64,000 nt of DNA, from positions 1 through 64,000 of the forward strand of contig JAXJYC010000046.1 of assembly GCA_036307185.1 (NCBI GenBank), given 5' to 3'. Made by a program: the position numbers and the translations under genes. The notes under the pieces are model-generated. The model ran no database searches and was not told the DNA's origin. It saw only the letters and a list, made by a program, of their open reading frames with translations. This DNA comes from SVEL01 sp017381055. Lineage in GTDB: Bacteria > Bacillota > Clostridia > Lachnospirales > Lachnospiraceae. Each line of letters starts with the position of its first letter. Positions within the stretch are counted from its first letter, which is position 1. Shown in pieces: positions 9,016 to 18,597 of this stretch.

Positions 9016-10608
9016 CTAGAAATTAGCGTATATAGGATCTACTGGTGTATATCCTCTTCCATACGCACCGAAAATAATGATAAACATAATTATCGCGTAA
9101 TAAACCATCCATCTGATAACAATAGGCTTCTTAGCAATCTCTCCTCTTACATTTATATTATTTTCCTTAAGTAAACTAACTACAAATATTATCAACACAG
9201 AAATTGCAACAATCAAGAAATCATGCTTGTCCATTCCTAATGTAAATACAAGTTCATTCTTTATAGAAGCAAAAGAGAAATCATAAATAATGCGCTTAAA
9301 CATCGCAAGACCAGCTCTAAATCCTTCTGCTCTAAAGAAAAGTTCTCCAATAACAACTAATACAGCTGTTCTAGCCATAGCAAAAACTCCATAAATGAAG
9401 CCTTCCTTCTTTATATGAAGCTTCTCAAGAAGTTTTCTCGAATATGGCTCAACAATATTTCCTGTAAGTATCAACGCAAAATGATACATACCAAAGAATA
9501 TATACTGCCAACCTGCACCATGCCATAAACCGTTACAAATCCATACACTAAACAATGCAATGGCACCTGCAAGCATTGGACCCAAGTGATTGCCAAGACG
9601 TTTTCTAGCCTTTGTTGTAAGCTTCTTAAGTGGCTTTGACATTGTCAATGGATAGAAAATATAATCCTTAAAAAATGTTCCTAATGTAATATGCCATCTA
9701 GACCAAAAATCCGATATAGTTCTTGAGAAAAATGGCTGCTTAAAGTTCTCTGGAAGTCGTACATTAAACATCTGAGCTGTTCCTATAACAATATCCATTG
9801 TTCCTGAGAATTCCATATAAAGCTGAATAGTATAGCAAATAGCTCCAATAAGGATTACACCACCATCATACTGATTATAATTAGTGAATATCTCCTGTAT
9901 AAAATCGTTAAGTCGATCTGCTATAACCATCTTCTTAAGCATTGCAAAAAGAATTCTCTGCAAGCCCATTGTAAGACTCTCATATGTAGATCTCTCACCC
10001 TTATATAAGTTCACCGCAGTATCTGAATATCTGCTAATTGGACCTTCCATAATCTGTGGGAAGAAACTCATATATAATGCCAATCTACATATATTCTTAT
10101 CAGCCGGAATCGTTTCTCTATACACATCAAATATGTAAGATACTGCCTGTAATGTATAGAAAGATATACCAATAGGCATCATTATCTTAGGAATTGTTAA
10201 TGTAATATCTACACCTAAAACATCAAATAATGTATTTATATTTGTAGCAAAAAACGGTGTATACTTTACAGTTAATAAAATACCTAAATGAAGTAATACA
10301 CCAAAAGCAAGTACCTTTCTTTGCTTCTTTAAATACTCTGTTTTAATAGCCTTCTTCTCTTCTTTCTCAGCTGCTTTAAGAGTAATATTACGCTGATTCT
10401 GTATGTCTGTAAGCCATAAACCAATATGATGTATAGACATTGTAGAAAAAAGTAAATACATCAAAAGCTTTCCGCTAATACTATAGAAATATACATAACT
10501 TCCTAATATAAGCACAAATGGTCTATACTTCTTAGGACACACATTATACAAAATAAACATTACTGGCAAAAATATTGCCAAATAAAATACTGAAAAAAAG
10601 CTAGTCAT
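9016..10608 (-). CDS. MBOAT family O-acyltransferase (DltB-like)
   Basis: 530 aa with ~10-12 hydrophobic segments. Membrane-bound O-acyltransferase signatures are HITLGTFFKDYIFYPL and the catalytic His in NGLWHGAGWQYIFFG. PEN(F)KQPFFSRTISDFWSRWH matches the DltB/AlgI subgroup. It starts 2 nt after the carrier protein stop, so translation is coupled. In dlt systems this protein takes the aminoacyl group from the carrier protein across the membrane. Here the acyl group is probably the product of the co-encoded adenylation and decarboxylase enzymes. Confidence 0.88.
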   Translation of the reverse strand: MTSFFSVFYLAIFLPVMFILYNVCPKKYRPFVLILGSYVYFYSISGKLLMYLLFSTMSIHHIGLWLTDIQNQRNITLKAAEKEEKKAIKTEYLKKQRKVLAFGVLLHLGILLTVKYTPFFATNINTLFDVLGVDITLTIPKIMMPIGISFYTLQAVSYIFDVYRETIPADKNICRLALYMSFFPQIMEGPISRYSDTAVNLYKGERSTYESLTMGLQRILFAMLKKMVIADRLNDFIQEIFTNYNQYDGGVILIGAICYTIQLYMEFSGTMDIVIGTAQMFNVRLPENFKQPFFSRTISDFWSRWHITLGTFFKDYIFYPLTMSKPLKKLTTKARKRLGNHLGPMLAGAIALFSVWICNGLWHGAGWQYIFFGMYHFALILTGNIVEPYSRKLLEKLHIKKEGFIYGVFAMARTAVLVVIGELFFRAEGFRAGLAMFKRIIYDFSFASIKNELVFTLGMDKHDFLIVAISVLIIFVVSLLKENNINVRGEIAKKPIVIRWMVYYAIIMFIIIFGAYGRGYTPVDPIYANF

Positions 10609-10610
10609 TT

Positions 10611-10841
10611 TTAGTCTTCCTCTTGAAGTCTTGTAATCATATCATACATAGCCTGAGCAGAATTAAAGTTAGCTGGAATAATCTCAACTGTTGGGATTGT
10701 AACATCAAACTCCTCTTCAAGCTCTGCAACAAGAGCGATAATTGACATTGAATCTAAAATATGATCATCAATAAGTGTTGTACATGTCTCGTAATCTGCC
10801 TGTGGCTGAATATCCTCTAAAATCTCAATTAATCTTTCCAT
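10611..10841 (-). CDS. Acyl carrier protein (DltC-like)
   Basis: 76 aa. Four-helix carrier protein with the phosphopantetheine Ser31 in DHILDSMSII, followed by the acidic helix LVAELEEEFDVTIP. The size and position between adenylation/decarboxylase and MBOAT genes match DltC. RBS AGGAG. It would carry the aminoacyl thioester made by the adenylating enzyme of this operon. Confidence 0.87.
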   Translation of the reverse strand: MERLIEILEDIQPQADYETCTTLIDDHILDSMSIIALVAELEEEFDVTIPTVEIIPANFNSAQAMYDMITRLQEED

Positions 10842-10863
10842 TTCCTTTTCTCCTTTTGTCCTT

Positions 10864-12033
10864 TTAATAATTTGGTGTATTTAAGGGATATGTTGGTAAT
10901 GCATCCCTTACAGATTTATATGTTCCATCTTCGTTTTTAATAAAAACTGATGGTAAATCCCTACTTAAAAATAATGAGATACCTTCTATCATGCAATAAG
11001 CACCGGTTTTCTCAAATTTAATAACATCAGATAGCTGTAAATCCTTAATAGGAAGCTGCTTAACTAATATATCATTAGCTGTACAAAGTGAACCACATAT
11101 ATTCCAATCAACTGTGTTCTCCTCGCCTCTCTCTGGCAACACACTACACATTGGATGCTTCATAGCCATTGACTGACCAAAATATACCAAATGATTCATA
11201 CCGCCGTCAACTATTGCGTAATTTTGTCCCTTATTAGACTTCATATCTACGACACTTGTGTAATATGTACCACAGCAAGCTGCAATGCTTCTTCCAAGCT
11301 CTAATGTTATCTTAGACTTAAAATTCATCTCATTAATAATCTCTGAAAATCCTTTTAAGAATTCATCCTCATCAAATTCCTCATCCTTAAAATAAGTGAC
11401 AGGGAATCCTGGTCCAAACTCTAACTCATTTGGAACATAGTCAAGCTCATCCTTTAACACCTGAATAAACTCATCAAGCTTTGTAAGCTCTCTCTTTAAT
11501 TTCTTTAAAGAATTCTTCTGTGTTCCTGAGAAGAACTGAATACCCTCAACAGTAACATTTGGCATTTCTTTTACTTCTGCAATGATTGTCTTAACTTCAT
11601 CCTTAGTCATACCAAACTGGTTACCACTTGTAAGTCTTGGCATTACAGTAATGCTTCTACCATATTTTGAAGCCGCCTCCATAAGAAGCTTATACTGCAC
11701 CATTGACTCTATGCTATATATTCCCATTGGTACATCTTCTTCCATAAGTTCATATATAACAGATGGTGTCTTATATACTCCAGAAAAAATAATCTTTTCT
11801 GTAGGAACATCCAATTCTCTACATACGCTTAACTCACCTGGCGAACATACCTCAAATCTATCGATAATGTCATTCAATTCCTTTACAATAAAGTTATTGG
11901 CCTTGATGGCATAACATAACGACACATTATCTGGAAGCATTTCTTTAAGATAGTTAACTCTTTTTTTCAATACACCAGCGTCAAACACATACATAGGTGT
12001 ATTATATGTATCTAAAAAATTCTTTTCTTCCAT
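10864..12033 (-). CDS. Fold-III PLP decarboxylase, BtrK/LysA-like
   Basis: 389 aa. Alanine-racemase-type N-terminal barrel with the PLP Lys44 in CYAIKANN, EVCSPGEL and IIFSGVYK; C-terminal Greek-key domain with GSLCTANDIL and EKTGAYCM. Where diaminopimelate decarboxylases have a HIGSQ motif this protein has FFSGTQ, and the phosphate loop reads FGPGFPV. These changes resemble BtrK, which decarboxylates a glutamyl group bound to a carrier protein. It lies between an adenylation gene and a carrier gene, so a carrier-bound substrate is plausible. True lysine synthesis (lysA) is less likely from context. The substrate is inferred, not seen. Confidence 0.78.
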   Translation of the reverse strand: MEEKNFLDTYNTPMYVFDAGVLKKRVNYLKEMLPDNVSLCYAIKANNFIVKELNDIIDRFEVCSPGELSVCRELDVPTEKIIFSGVYKTPSVIYELMEEDVPMGIYSIESMVQYKLLMEAASKYGRSITVMPRLTSGNQFGMTKDEVKTIIAEVKEMPNVTVEGIQFFSGTQKNSLKKLKRELTKLDEFIQVLKDELDYVPNELEFGPGFPVTYFKDEEFDEDEFLKGFSEIINEMNFKSKITLELGRSIAACCGTYYTSVVDMKSNKGQNYAIVDGGMNHLVYFGQSMAMKHPMCSVLPERGEENTVDWNICGSLCTANDILVKQLPIKDLQLSDVIKFEKTGAYCMIEGISLFLSRDLPSVFIKNEDGTYKSVRDALPTYPLNTPNY

Positions 12034-12043
12034 ATTCTATCTC

Positions 12044-13546
12044 CTACTTTCCTGCTAACAATAGCTTTCTGTCTATTTTGCCATTCTTAGTAAGAGGCAT
12101 TTCCTCTACTTTTCTCAATGCATTAGGAATCATAAATGCAGGCAACTTCTCAGACATTCTCTTATGAAGTTCCTTCTTGTCCATATCTCCAATATAGAAT
12201 CCGTAAAGCTTACTCTTAGCTTCATCAAATACGCAGCACACTCTCTCGATTCCTTCAATCTTTGCCATAGCAGCTTCAACCTCTTCAAGCTCGATTCTAT
12301 GACCCATATGCTTTATCTGGAAATCCTTACGACCACAGAAAACTATCTCTCCTGCTTCATTATACTTACCTAAATCACCAGTGCGATAAATCATATCTAT
12401 ATACGCATCATTAAGTGGGTTCTGGACAAAACTCTTATCTGTCTGCTCCTTAGCTCTATAATATCCAAGCGCAAGTGCGGTTCCTCTAACACAAATCTCA
12501 CCAGCTACATCTGTATCTGTCACCTCAGTGTTATCCTCCGCTAACAAGAATACATGCTCATTTGGAAATGCTTTTCCAACAGGGACTCCACCTTCATAAT
12601 CTCTATCTCTATCAATAATATGGTAAGTACAATTACATGTAATCTCTGTAGGACCATATAAATTTACAAACTTAGTATTAGGCAAATGGCTCATCCATTC
12701 CTTTAAATGCTTAAGTGGCATAACCTCGCCGCTATATAATATCTTATTTACAGTCTCTGGAACCTTGTAATCCAATCCATGGAATGTTGTTATAAGACAA
12801 AGTGCCGAAACAGCCCATGTCATAGTTGTAATTTTCTTTTCACATATAAAATCAAGTAATTCTACAGGCTTAGAGAAATATTTTCTTGGAATAATAACAA
12901 GCGTTGCTCCCATTCTTATAGAAGAATATATATCCTTTACAGATACATCAAAATCAAATGGAGCCTGATTTCCTATTATATCCTTCTCATTAAAATCAAA
13001 CAAACCTGTAAATACTCTTATGAAATCCACAACACTTCTATGACTAACTACAACTCCCTTTGGCACACCTGTTGAGCCCGATGTAAAGTTAGCATACAAT
13101 GGATCTGTATCTATAGCTTTACTTCTTATATTCTCTAAGGCCACCTCATCTATAGCTGCCTTCTTCAAATCTTCTATTAATAATATCTTATCCTCTGAAA
13201 TGAGTTCCTTTGCTCTCTCTAAATGTTCCTCATCTGTAACGATGTATTCAGCATTAAGAACTGACTGTACCTGATTTAGTCTAACCTCTGGCAACTCTGG
13301 ATTGAAAGATACATAAAAGCAACCTGCATATACAATGCCAAAAAATGTACTTAAAGTATCTATGCCTTTATCCGCCAAAACCGCTACCGGCTTTCTCATA
13401 CCTACATACTTAGATAATTCACTACCAATAGCCTTACTTCTTAATACTAATTCATCATATGTGAGCGCGCCCACTTCATCTATGACCGCTACTTTATTGC
13501 TATACTTTTCTCGGCTATCCTCTAACCACTGAAGTACATTGTACAT
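12044..13546 (-). CDS. Amino acid adenylation enzyme (DltA-like)
   Basis: 500 aa from the chosen ATG at 13546. ANL-superfamily ligase with the P-loop FTSGSTGVPKGVV, NLYGPTEITCNCT, YRTGDLGKYNEAGEI, GRKDFQIKHMGHRIE and the catalytic C-terminal Lys in KNGKIDRKLL. It has the length of stand-alone DltA: no condensation or carrier domain is attached. The frame also allows an ATG at 13552, but that abuts the AGGAGG; 13546 has ideal spacing. It activates an amino acid and loads it on the carrier encoded two genes later. Because a decarboxylase follows, the amino acid may not be D-alanine. Confidence 0.85.
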   Translation of the reverse strand: MYNVLQWLEDSREKYSNKVAVIDEVGALTYDELVLRSKAIGSELSKYVGMRKPVAVLADKGIDTLSTFFGIVYAGCFYVSFNPELPEVRLNQVQSVLNAEYIVTDEEHLERAKELISEDKILLIEDLKKAAIDEVALENIRSKAIDTDPLYANFTSGSTGVPKGVVVSHRSVVDFIRVFTGLFDFNEKDIIGNQAPFDFDVSVKDIYSSIRMGATLVIIPRKYFSKPVELLDFICEKKITTMTWAVSALCLITTFHGLDYKVPETVNKILYSGEVMPLKHLKEWMSHLPNTKFVNLYGPTEITCNCTYHIIDRDRDYEGGVPVGKAFPNEHVFLLAEDNTEVTDTDVAGEICVRGTALALGYYRAKEQTDKSFVQNPLNDAYIDMIYRTGDLGKYNEAGEIVFCGRKDFQIKHMGHRIELEEVEAAMAKIEGIERVCCVFDEAKSKLYGFYIGDMDKKELHKRMSEKLPAFMIPNALRKVEEMPLTKNGKIDRKLLLAGK

Positions 13547-13600
13547 TTCCATTCCTCCTAATTTCTTATACCCAATTAGTTATCTAAAAAATATAAAGCT

Positions 13601-13624
13601 GTAGCATAGAAATGCTACAGCGTA
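13601..13624 (-). terminator. Terminator-like hairpin in the dlt-like leader
   Basis: Stem GCTGTAGCAT/ATGCTACAGC followed on the minus strand by TTTATATTTTTT. It lies downstream of a promoter-like pair at 13670-13698 and ~55 bp before the first gene, so it could be an attenuator. It could also simply end the dtd transcript. Confidence 0.6.
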
Positions 13625-13669
13625 AAAATACCTCTCAAAACCCTTCATTTCCCTTCTATACCCGCAAGC

Positions 13670-13698
13670 ATACTATCACATTTTTAGACAAAATGCAA
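13670..13698 (-). promoter_or_regulatory. Probable promoter of the dlt-like operon
   Basis: TTGCAT (13693-13698) and TAGTAT (13670-13675) with exactly 17 bp between them on the minus strand. A transcript from here would carry the hairpin at 13601-13624 in a leader of ~115 nt. Confidence 0.5.
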
Positions 13699-13750
13699 CA
13701 TTTTTATCCTAAATTCAAGTTTTTTGGTACGTATATACTACTTTAAAAGA

Positions 13751-14200
13751 CTAGGTCAAATCTGCAGAATCTAAAATTATCGTAAATGGACCATCATTTA
13801 AAAGTTGCACCTTCATATCTGCCCCAAAGATACCCACCTGAACATTTTTCACCTCTTTTTTACACTGTTCAATTATGTATTCATACATCTCTTCTGCCAT
13901 CTGCGGATTTCCTGCCTTAGTAAACGATGGACGATTCCCCTTTTTACAATCTGCGTATAAAGTAAACTGTGAAACCAAAAGCAAGCTTCCGCCTACATCA
14001 GCTAATGCAAGGTTTGTCTTACCATTCTCATCTTCAAATATTCGCATACCTATTAGCTTCTTTATCATTTTATCTGCTATTTCTTTCGTATCATCTTCTG
14101 ACACCCCAATAAGCACAAGAAATCCTTTATCAATTTCACCTGTCACGTTGCCATCTACTGTTACACTTGCATTTGTTACTCTCTGTATTACAAATCTCAT
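13751..14200 (-). CDS. dtd: D-aminoacyl-tRNA deacylase
   Basis: 149 aa. It removes D-amino acids (and glycine) wrongly attached to tRNA. The family pattern is clear: RFVIQRVTNASVTVDG at the N-terminus, SQFTLYADCKKGNRPSF in the middle and NDGPFTIILDS at the C-terminus. The residue after GP is Phe rather than the usual Val. A longer frame reaches 14251, but the ATG at 14200 has GGAGG at good spacing and matches the family start. It is divergent from degV. Confidence 0.92.
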   Translation of the reverse strand: MRFVIQRVTNASVTVDGNVTGEIDKGFLVLIGVSEDDTKEIADKMIKKLIGMRIFEDENGKTNLALADVGGSLLLVSQFTLYADCKKGNRPSFTKAGNPQMAEEMYEYIIEQCKKEVKNVQVGIFGADMKVQLLNDGPFTIILDSADLT

Positions 14201-14380
14201 ATATAACCTCCATATGTCATTTAATTTCCATATTGTATCATTTTTTATCAAACTTTGCTACACCACTGATTTTTATTATTTTTAACACAGTTTTTTCACA
14301 ATTTGGTAGTAAGTTATTATATGTTGATGTATTCTATCATCGTATACATATTTAATATTAATAAAAGGGAGAGAACTACT

Positions 14381-15229
14381 ATGATAAAAATAATATCTGA
14401 TAGTACCTGCGATTTAACTAAAGACCTTTTAGAAGAATATGATATTTCCATTCTTCCTCTTCATGTTATACTTGGCGAAAAAGATTTACTTGACGGCGTT
14501 ACTATTACACCTGATGAAATATACGAATGGGCAGACGCAAACAAAACAACACCTAAAACTTCAGCTCCTTCCATCGAGGATGCTATAGAATTAATCAAGC
14601 CTTATGTAGATAATGGTGATGAGATAATATATTTCTCTATCTCAAAAGAAATGTCCACTTCTATAAATGTAATAAATCTTGCCGCTGATGAACTTGAAGC
14701 GACTGATAGAATACACGTTATCGATTCTGCCAACCTTTCAACAGGTGTAGGCCTTTTAGTTTTAGAGGCAGCTACTATGGCAAGAGAAGGTATGAATGCT
14801 AACGATATAGTAGCCAAAATCGAAGAATTAAAGCCTCTTGTTCGAGCTAGCTTCGTTGTTGATACATTAACATACCTTCATAGAGGCGGACGTTGTAGCT
14901 CCGTAGCAGCCTTAGCTGGTGGTGTATTAAAGCTTCATCCAAAAATCGTTGTTGAAGATGGTAAGATGAGTGCAACAAAAAAATATAGAGGAAAGATGGA
15001 TTCTGTTATCCTTTCATACGCAAAGGAAATGGAAGAAGATTTAAAAAACGCTAAAACAGACCGTGCATTTATAACTCATTCAGGATGCGACGAAGCAATT
15101 ATTCAAAGTGTATATTCATATTTAGAAGAACTTAATGTATTTAAGGAAATTATCATTACTAGAGCCGGCAGTGTTATTTCATCTCACTGCGGATACGGAA
15201 CTCTTGGAGTATTGTTTATATCAAAATAA
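14381..15229 (+). CDS. DegV family fatty-acid-binding protein
   Basis: 282 aa. Typical DegV opening (IKIISDSTCDLTKDL), the central SISKEMSTSINVINLA and the late THSGCDEAIIQ. DegV proteins bind a fatty acid and several present it to the FakA kinase. The ATG at 14381 has AGGGAGAG just upstream; the frame extends to 14303 without a better signal. Single gene, ended by a hairpin at 15271-15306. No FakA-like gene is nearby. Confidence 0.9.
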   Translation: MIKIISDSTCDLTKDLLEEYDISILPLHVILGEKDLLDGVTITPDEIYEWADANKTTPKTSAPSIEDAIELIKPYVDNGDEIIYFSISKEMSTSINVINLAADELEATDRIHVIDSANLSTGVGLLVLEAATMAREGMNANDIVAKIEELKPLVRASFVVDTLTYLHRGGRCSSVAALAGGVLKLHPKIVVEDGKMSATKKYRGKMDSVILSYAKEMEEDLKNAKTDRAFITHSGCDEAIIQSVYSYLEELNVFKEIIITRAGSVISSHCGYGTLGVLFISK

Positions 15230-15270
15230 ATATATTATTAAGCTAATTACTTTAACAAACCTATATGATG

Positions 15271-15306
15271 AAAACAGGAGATATCAATTTAGATATCTCC
15301 TGTTTT
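15271..15306. terminator. Bidirectional terminator between degV and carB copy 2
   Basis: Stem AAAACAGGAGATAT/ATATCTCCTGTTTT with an eight-base loop. A-rich and T-rich flanks on both sides suit both convergent genes. Confidence 0.85.
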
Positions 15307-15337
15307 ATTTTACATATTTATATACCTATCTTCAAGC

Positions 15338-18300
15338 TTATGCATCAATTGTAGAAATTGTTAATGTTGTTTCCTCTAAAACATCTAACATAGCCTTAAC
15401 TGTATCTAATGATGTAAACATTGTTACATTATACTCTGTAGCTGTCTGACGTAACTTTGCACCATCATTTTCTGTACTAGAATCTAAGCTCTTTGTATTA
15501 ATAAAGTAAGCAATGTGACCCTGACGTAATGCGCTAGGAATCTCTTCGCTACCTTCACTAATCTTCTTTAATGCATGTGTACGGATACCATTCTTCTTTA
15601 AGAACGCTGCTGTACCTGCTGTAGCTTCAATATTAAATCCAAGCTTATAGAAACGACGAATTAATGGTAATGCCTCTTCCTTATCCTTATCAGCAATTGT
15701 ACATAATACAGTACCATAGTTCTGTAAGTGCATTCCTGAAGCCTGAAGTGCCTTGTATACAGCACGTGTCATTGTACGGTCATAACCAATTGCCTCACCT
15801 GTAGACTTCATTTCCGGTGAAAGGTATGCATCTAATCCACGAATCTTGTTGAATGAGAATACTGGCGCCTTAACATACCATCTGTCCTTCTCTTCTGGAT
15901 AGATATCGAAGAAGCCCTGCTCCTTTAAGCTCTTGCCAAGGATAACTTCTGTAGCAATATCAGCTAATGAGTAACCTGTAGCCTTTGAAAGGAAAGGTAC
16001 TGTACGAGATGAACGTGGGTTAACCTCGATAATATATACGTTATCATTGTCATCTACAATAAACTGGATATTGAATAAGCCTACAATGCCAATTCCTAAT
16101 CCTAACTTCTTAGCATACTGTAAAATAATACCCTTAACCTTATTTGAGATAGAGAATGGTGGGTAAACCGAAATCGAGTCACCTGAGTGTACACCAGTAC
16201 GCTCAACTAATTCCATGATACCTGGTACAAATACATCTCTGCCATCGCAGATAGCATCGATTTCTACTTCTCTACCCTGAATATACTTATCAACAAGAAC
16301 TGGCTTATCCTCATCGATTTCTACAGCTGTTCTTAAGTAATGACGAAGCTGATCCTCATTAGCAACGATCTGCATAGCACGTCCACCTAATACGAATGAA
16401 GGACGAACTAAAACTGGATAACCAATTTCTGTTGCAGCTGCGATACCATCTTCCATATTTGTAACAGCCTTACCCTTTGCACGAGGAATATCTAACTCAT
16501 TTAAAAGGTTTTCAAATTCATTTCTGTCCTCTGCTCTATCAATAGCTGCACAATCTGTACCGATAATCTTTACACCTCTATCATGTAAAGGCTGAGCTAA
16601 ATTAATAGCTGTCTGACCACCTAATGATGCGATAACACCTTCTGGCTTCTCAAACTCAACAATGTTCATAACATCTTCTGGAGTAAGAGGCTCGAAGTAA
16701 AGCTTATCTGCTGTTGTATAATCTGTAGATACTGTCTCTGGGTTATTATTGATAATAATTGCCTCATAGCCAGCCTTCTTAATTGTCATTACTGCATGTA
16801 CTGTAGAGTAATCGAACTCTACACCCTGTCCGATACGGATAGGGCCTGCACCAAGTACGATAATCTTCTTCTTATCTGTTAAAATAGAAGTATTTTCTCC
16901 TGTATATGAAGAGTAGAAGTATGGAATATATGCACCAGTGTGACATGTATCAACCATTCTAAATGCTGGGAACATATTTGATTCCTTACGCTTATTATAT
17001 ACATCTAATTCATTACAATTCCAAAGACGAGCAATATACTTATCACTGAATCCCATCTTCTTTGCAGCTAAAAGTGTATCTGCATCCTTGCTTTCACGAA
17101 GCTTATTTTCCATATCGATGATATTCTTAAATACCTCAAGGAAGTATGGAGTAATCATTGTAACCTCATGAAGCTTCTCAATAGACACGCCTCTTGAAAT
17201 TAATTCGGCAATTGCGAAAATATTATCTGAACGGAACTCTGAAATATACTCGATAAGCTCTGCTTCACTCATATTATCAAACTTAGCCATGTATAAATGA
17301 TTTACACCGATCTCTAACGAACGAGTACCCTTAAGTAATGCTTCCTCTAAGTTAGAACCGATACCCATGATTTCACCAGTTGCCTTCATCTGAGTACCAA
17401 GCTTATTTGTAGCTGATGCAAACTTATCAAATGGGAAACGTGGTAACTTAGCAATTACATAATCTAACTTTGGCTCAAATGCAGCGTTAGTATTAGCAAT
17501 CTGGATATCCTCAAGCGCCATACCAACAGCGATCTTAGCTGTAACTCTAGCAATTGGGTAACCAGAAGCCTTTGATGCTAATGCAGATGAACGAGATACT
17601 CTAGGGTTAACCTCGATTAAGTAATATTCTGAGCTATGTGGATTTAATGCAAACTGTACATTACAACCACCTTCAATCTTTAATTCCTTGATGAGCTTGA
17701 TAGCTGAATCATTAAGCATCTTCTCATCTTCCTTGCTAAGTGTCATAATTGGAGCAACTACGCAAGAGTCACCTGTATGAACACCTACTGGATCGATATT
17801 TTCCATACCACAAATTGTAATAGCATGGTCATTAGAGTCACGCATAACCTCAAATTCGATTTCCTTGTAACCCTTTACAGATTTTTCAATTAAAACCTGA
17901 TGAACTGGAGATAACTTAAATGCATTAACACCGATTTCCATTAATTCGTCATCGTTATATGCAAAACCACCACCTGTACCACCAAGTGTGAAAGCTGGAC
18001 GTAAAACTACAGGATATCCAATACGATTTGCAGCTTCCTTTGCTTCCTCTAAAGAATATGTGATTTCAGAAGGAATAACTGGTTCTCCGATAGACTCACA
18101 CAATTCCTTGAACATCTCACGGTCCTCTGCGCGCTCAATTGAAGCACTAGAAGTTCCTAAAAGCTCAACGTTACATTCCTTAAGAATACCCTTCTTCTCT
18201 AACTGCATTGCTAAGTTCAAACCAGTCTGTCCACCGATACCTGGAATAATAGCATCTGGACGCTCGTGACGAATAATCTTAGCCACATATTCTAATGTTA

Positions 18301-18505
18301 ATGGCTCCATATATACCTTGTCTGCAATGATTGTATCAGTCATGATAGTAGCAGGGTTAGAGTTACAAAGAACAACTTCATAACCTTCTTCCTTCAATGC
18401 AAGACATGCCTGTGTTCCGGCATAATCGAACTCAGCAGCCTGTCCAATAACGATAGGACCTGAACCGATGATCAAAATCTTCTTAATGTCTTCTCTCTTA
18501 CTCAT
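15338..18505 (-). CDS. carB: Carbamoyl-phosphate synthase large chain (copy 2)
   Basis: 1055 aa, a second full-length CarB. First half: GSGPIVIGQAAEFDYAGTQ and EVNPRVSRSSALASKASG; second half: GAGPIRIGQGVEFDYSTVH and EVNPRSSRTVPFLSKATG; then a C-terminal MGS-like domain (GTVLCTIADKDKEE onward). It differs from copy 1 at many positions, so it is an old paralogue, not a recent duplication. RBS TTAGGAGGAAAAACA. The 5' region has a promoter, a 36-codon leader peptide and a terminator just before the gene, suggesting attenuation control. No carA adjoins it either. Which copy serves pyrimidines and which arginine cannot be read directly. Confidence 0.94.
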   Translation of the reverse strand: MSKREDIKKILIIGSGPIVIGQAAEFDYAGTQACLALKEEGYEVVLCNSNPATIMTDTIIADKVYMEPLTLEYVAKIIRHERPDAIIPGIGGQTGLNLAMQLEKKGILKECNVELLGTSSASIERAEDREMFKELCESIGEPVIPSEITYSLEEAKEAANRIGYPVVLRPAFTLGGTGGGFAYNDDELMEIGVNAFKLSPVHQVLIEKSVKGYKEIEFEVMRDSNDHAITICGMENIDPVGVHTGDSCVVAPIMTLSKEDEKMLNDSAIKLIKELKIEGGCNVQFALNPHSSEYYLIEVNPRVSRSSALASKASGYPIARVTAKIAVGMALEDIQIANTNAAFEPKLDYVIAKLPRFPFDKFASATNKLGTQMKATGEIMGIGSNLEEALLKGTRSLEIGVNHLYMAKFDNMSEAELIEYISEFRSDNIFAIAELISRGVSIEKLHEVTMITPYFLEVFKNIIDMENKLRESKDADTLLAAKKMGFSDKYIARLWNCNELDVYNKRKESNMFPAFRMVDTCHTGAYIPYFYSSYTGENTSILTDKKKIIVLGAGPIRIGQGVEFDYSTVHAVMTIKKAGYEAIIINNNPETVSTDYTTADKLYFEPLTPEDVMNIVEFEKPEGVIASLGGQTAINLAQPLHDRGVKIIGTDCAAIDRAEDRNEFENLLNELDIPRAKGKAVTNMEDGIAAATEIGYPVLVRPSFVLGGRAMQIVANEDQLRHYLRTAVEIDEDKPVLVDKYIQGREVEIDAICDGRDVFVPGIMELVERTGVHSGDSISVYPPFSISNKVKGIILQYAKKLGLGIGIVGLFNIQFIVDDNDNVYIIEVNPRSSRTVPFLSKATGYSLADIATEVILGKSLKEQGFFDIYPEEKDRWYVKAPVFSFNKIRGLDAYLSPEMKSTGEAIGYDRTMTRAVYKALQASGMHLQNYGTVLCTIADKDKEEALPLIRRFYKLGFNIEATAGTAAFLKKNGIRTHALKKISEGSEEIPSALRQGHIAYFINTKSLDSSTENDGAKLRQTATEYNVTMFTSLDTVKAMLDVLEETTLTISTIDA

Positions 18506-18546
18506 TGTTTTTCCTCCTAAATTCTTTTTATGCTAACTAATAGTAG

Positions 18547-18593
18547 AAAAAAACCGGTTTTAATGAAATGTAAATACATTTCATTGAAACCGG
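18547..18593 (-). terminator. Attenuator (intrinsic terminator) before carB copy 2
   Basis: A 17-bp stem with one mismatch joins CCGGTTTCAATGAAATG to its complement around a short AT loop (18554-18593). Seven T follow on the minus strand (18547-18553). The hairpin lies inside the carB leader, 4 nt after the stop codon of the leader peptide and ~40 bp before the carB start. Ending transcription here would switch carB off. Confidence 0.88.
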
Positions 18594-18597
18594 AAAT

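Noticed and set aside
10864..12033. Lysine-biosynthetic diaminopimelate decarboxylase
   Set aside because: HIGSQ-type motif and phosphate loop are altered and the gene is embedded between adenylation and carrier genes; no other lysine genes nearby. Not fully excluded.
12044..13546. Nonribosomal peptide synthetase module
   Set aside because: Stand-alone adenylation enzyme with a separate small carrier, no condensation or thioesterase domain; the MBOAT/SGNH partners fit a dlt-type pathway.
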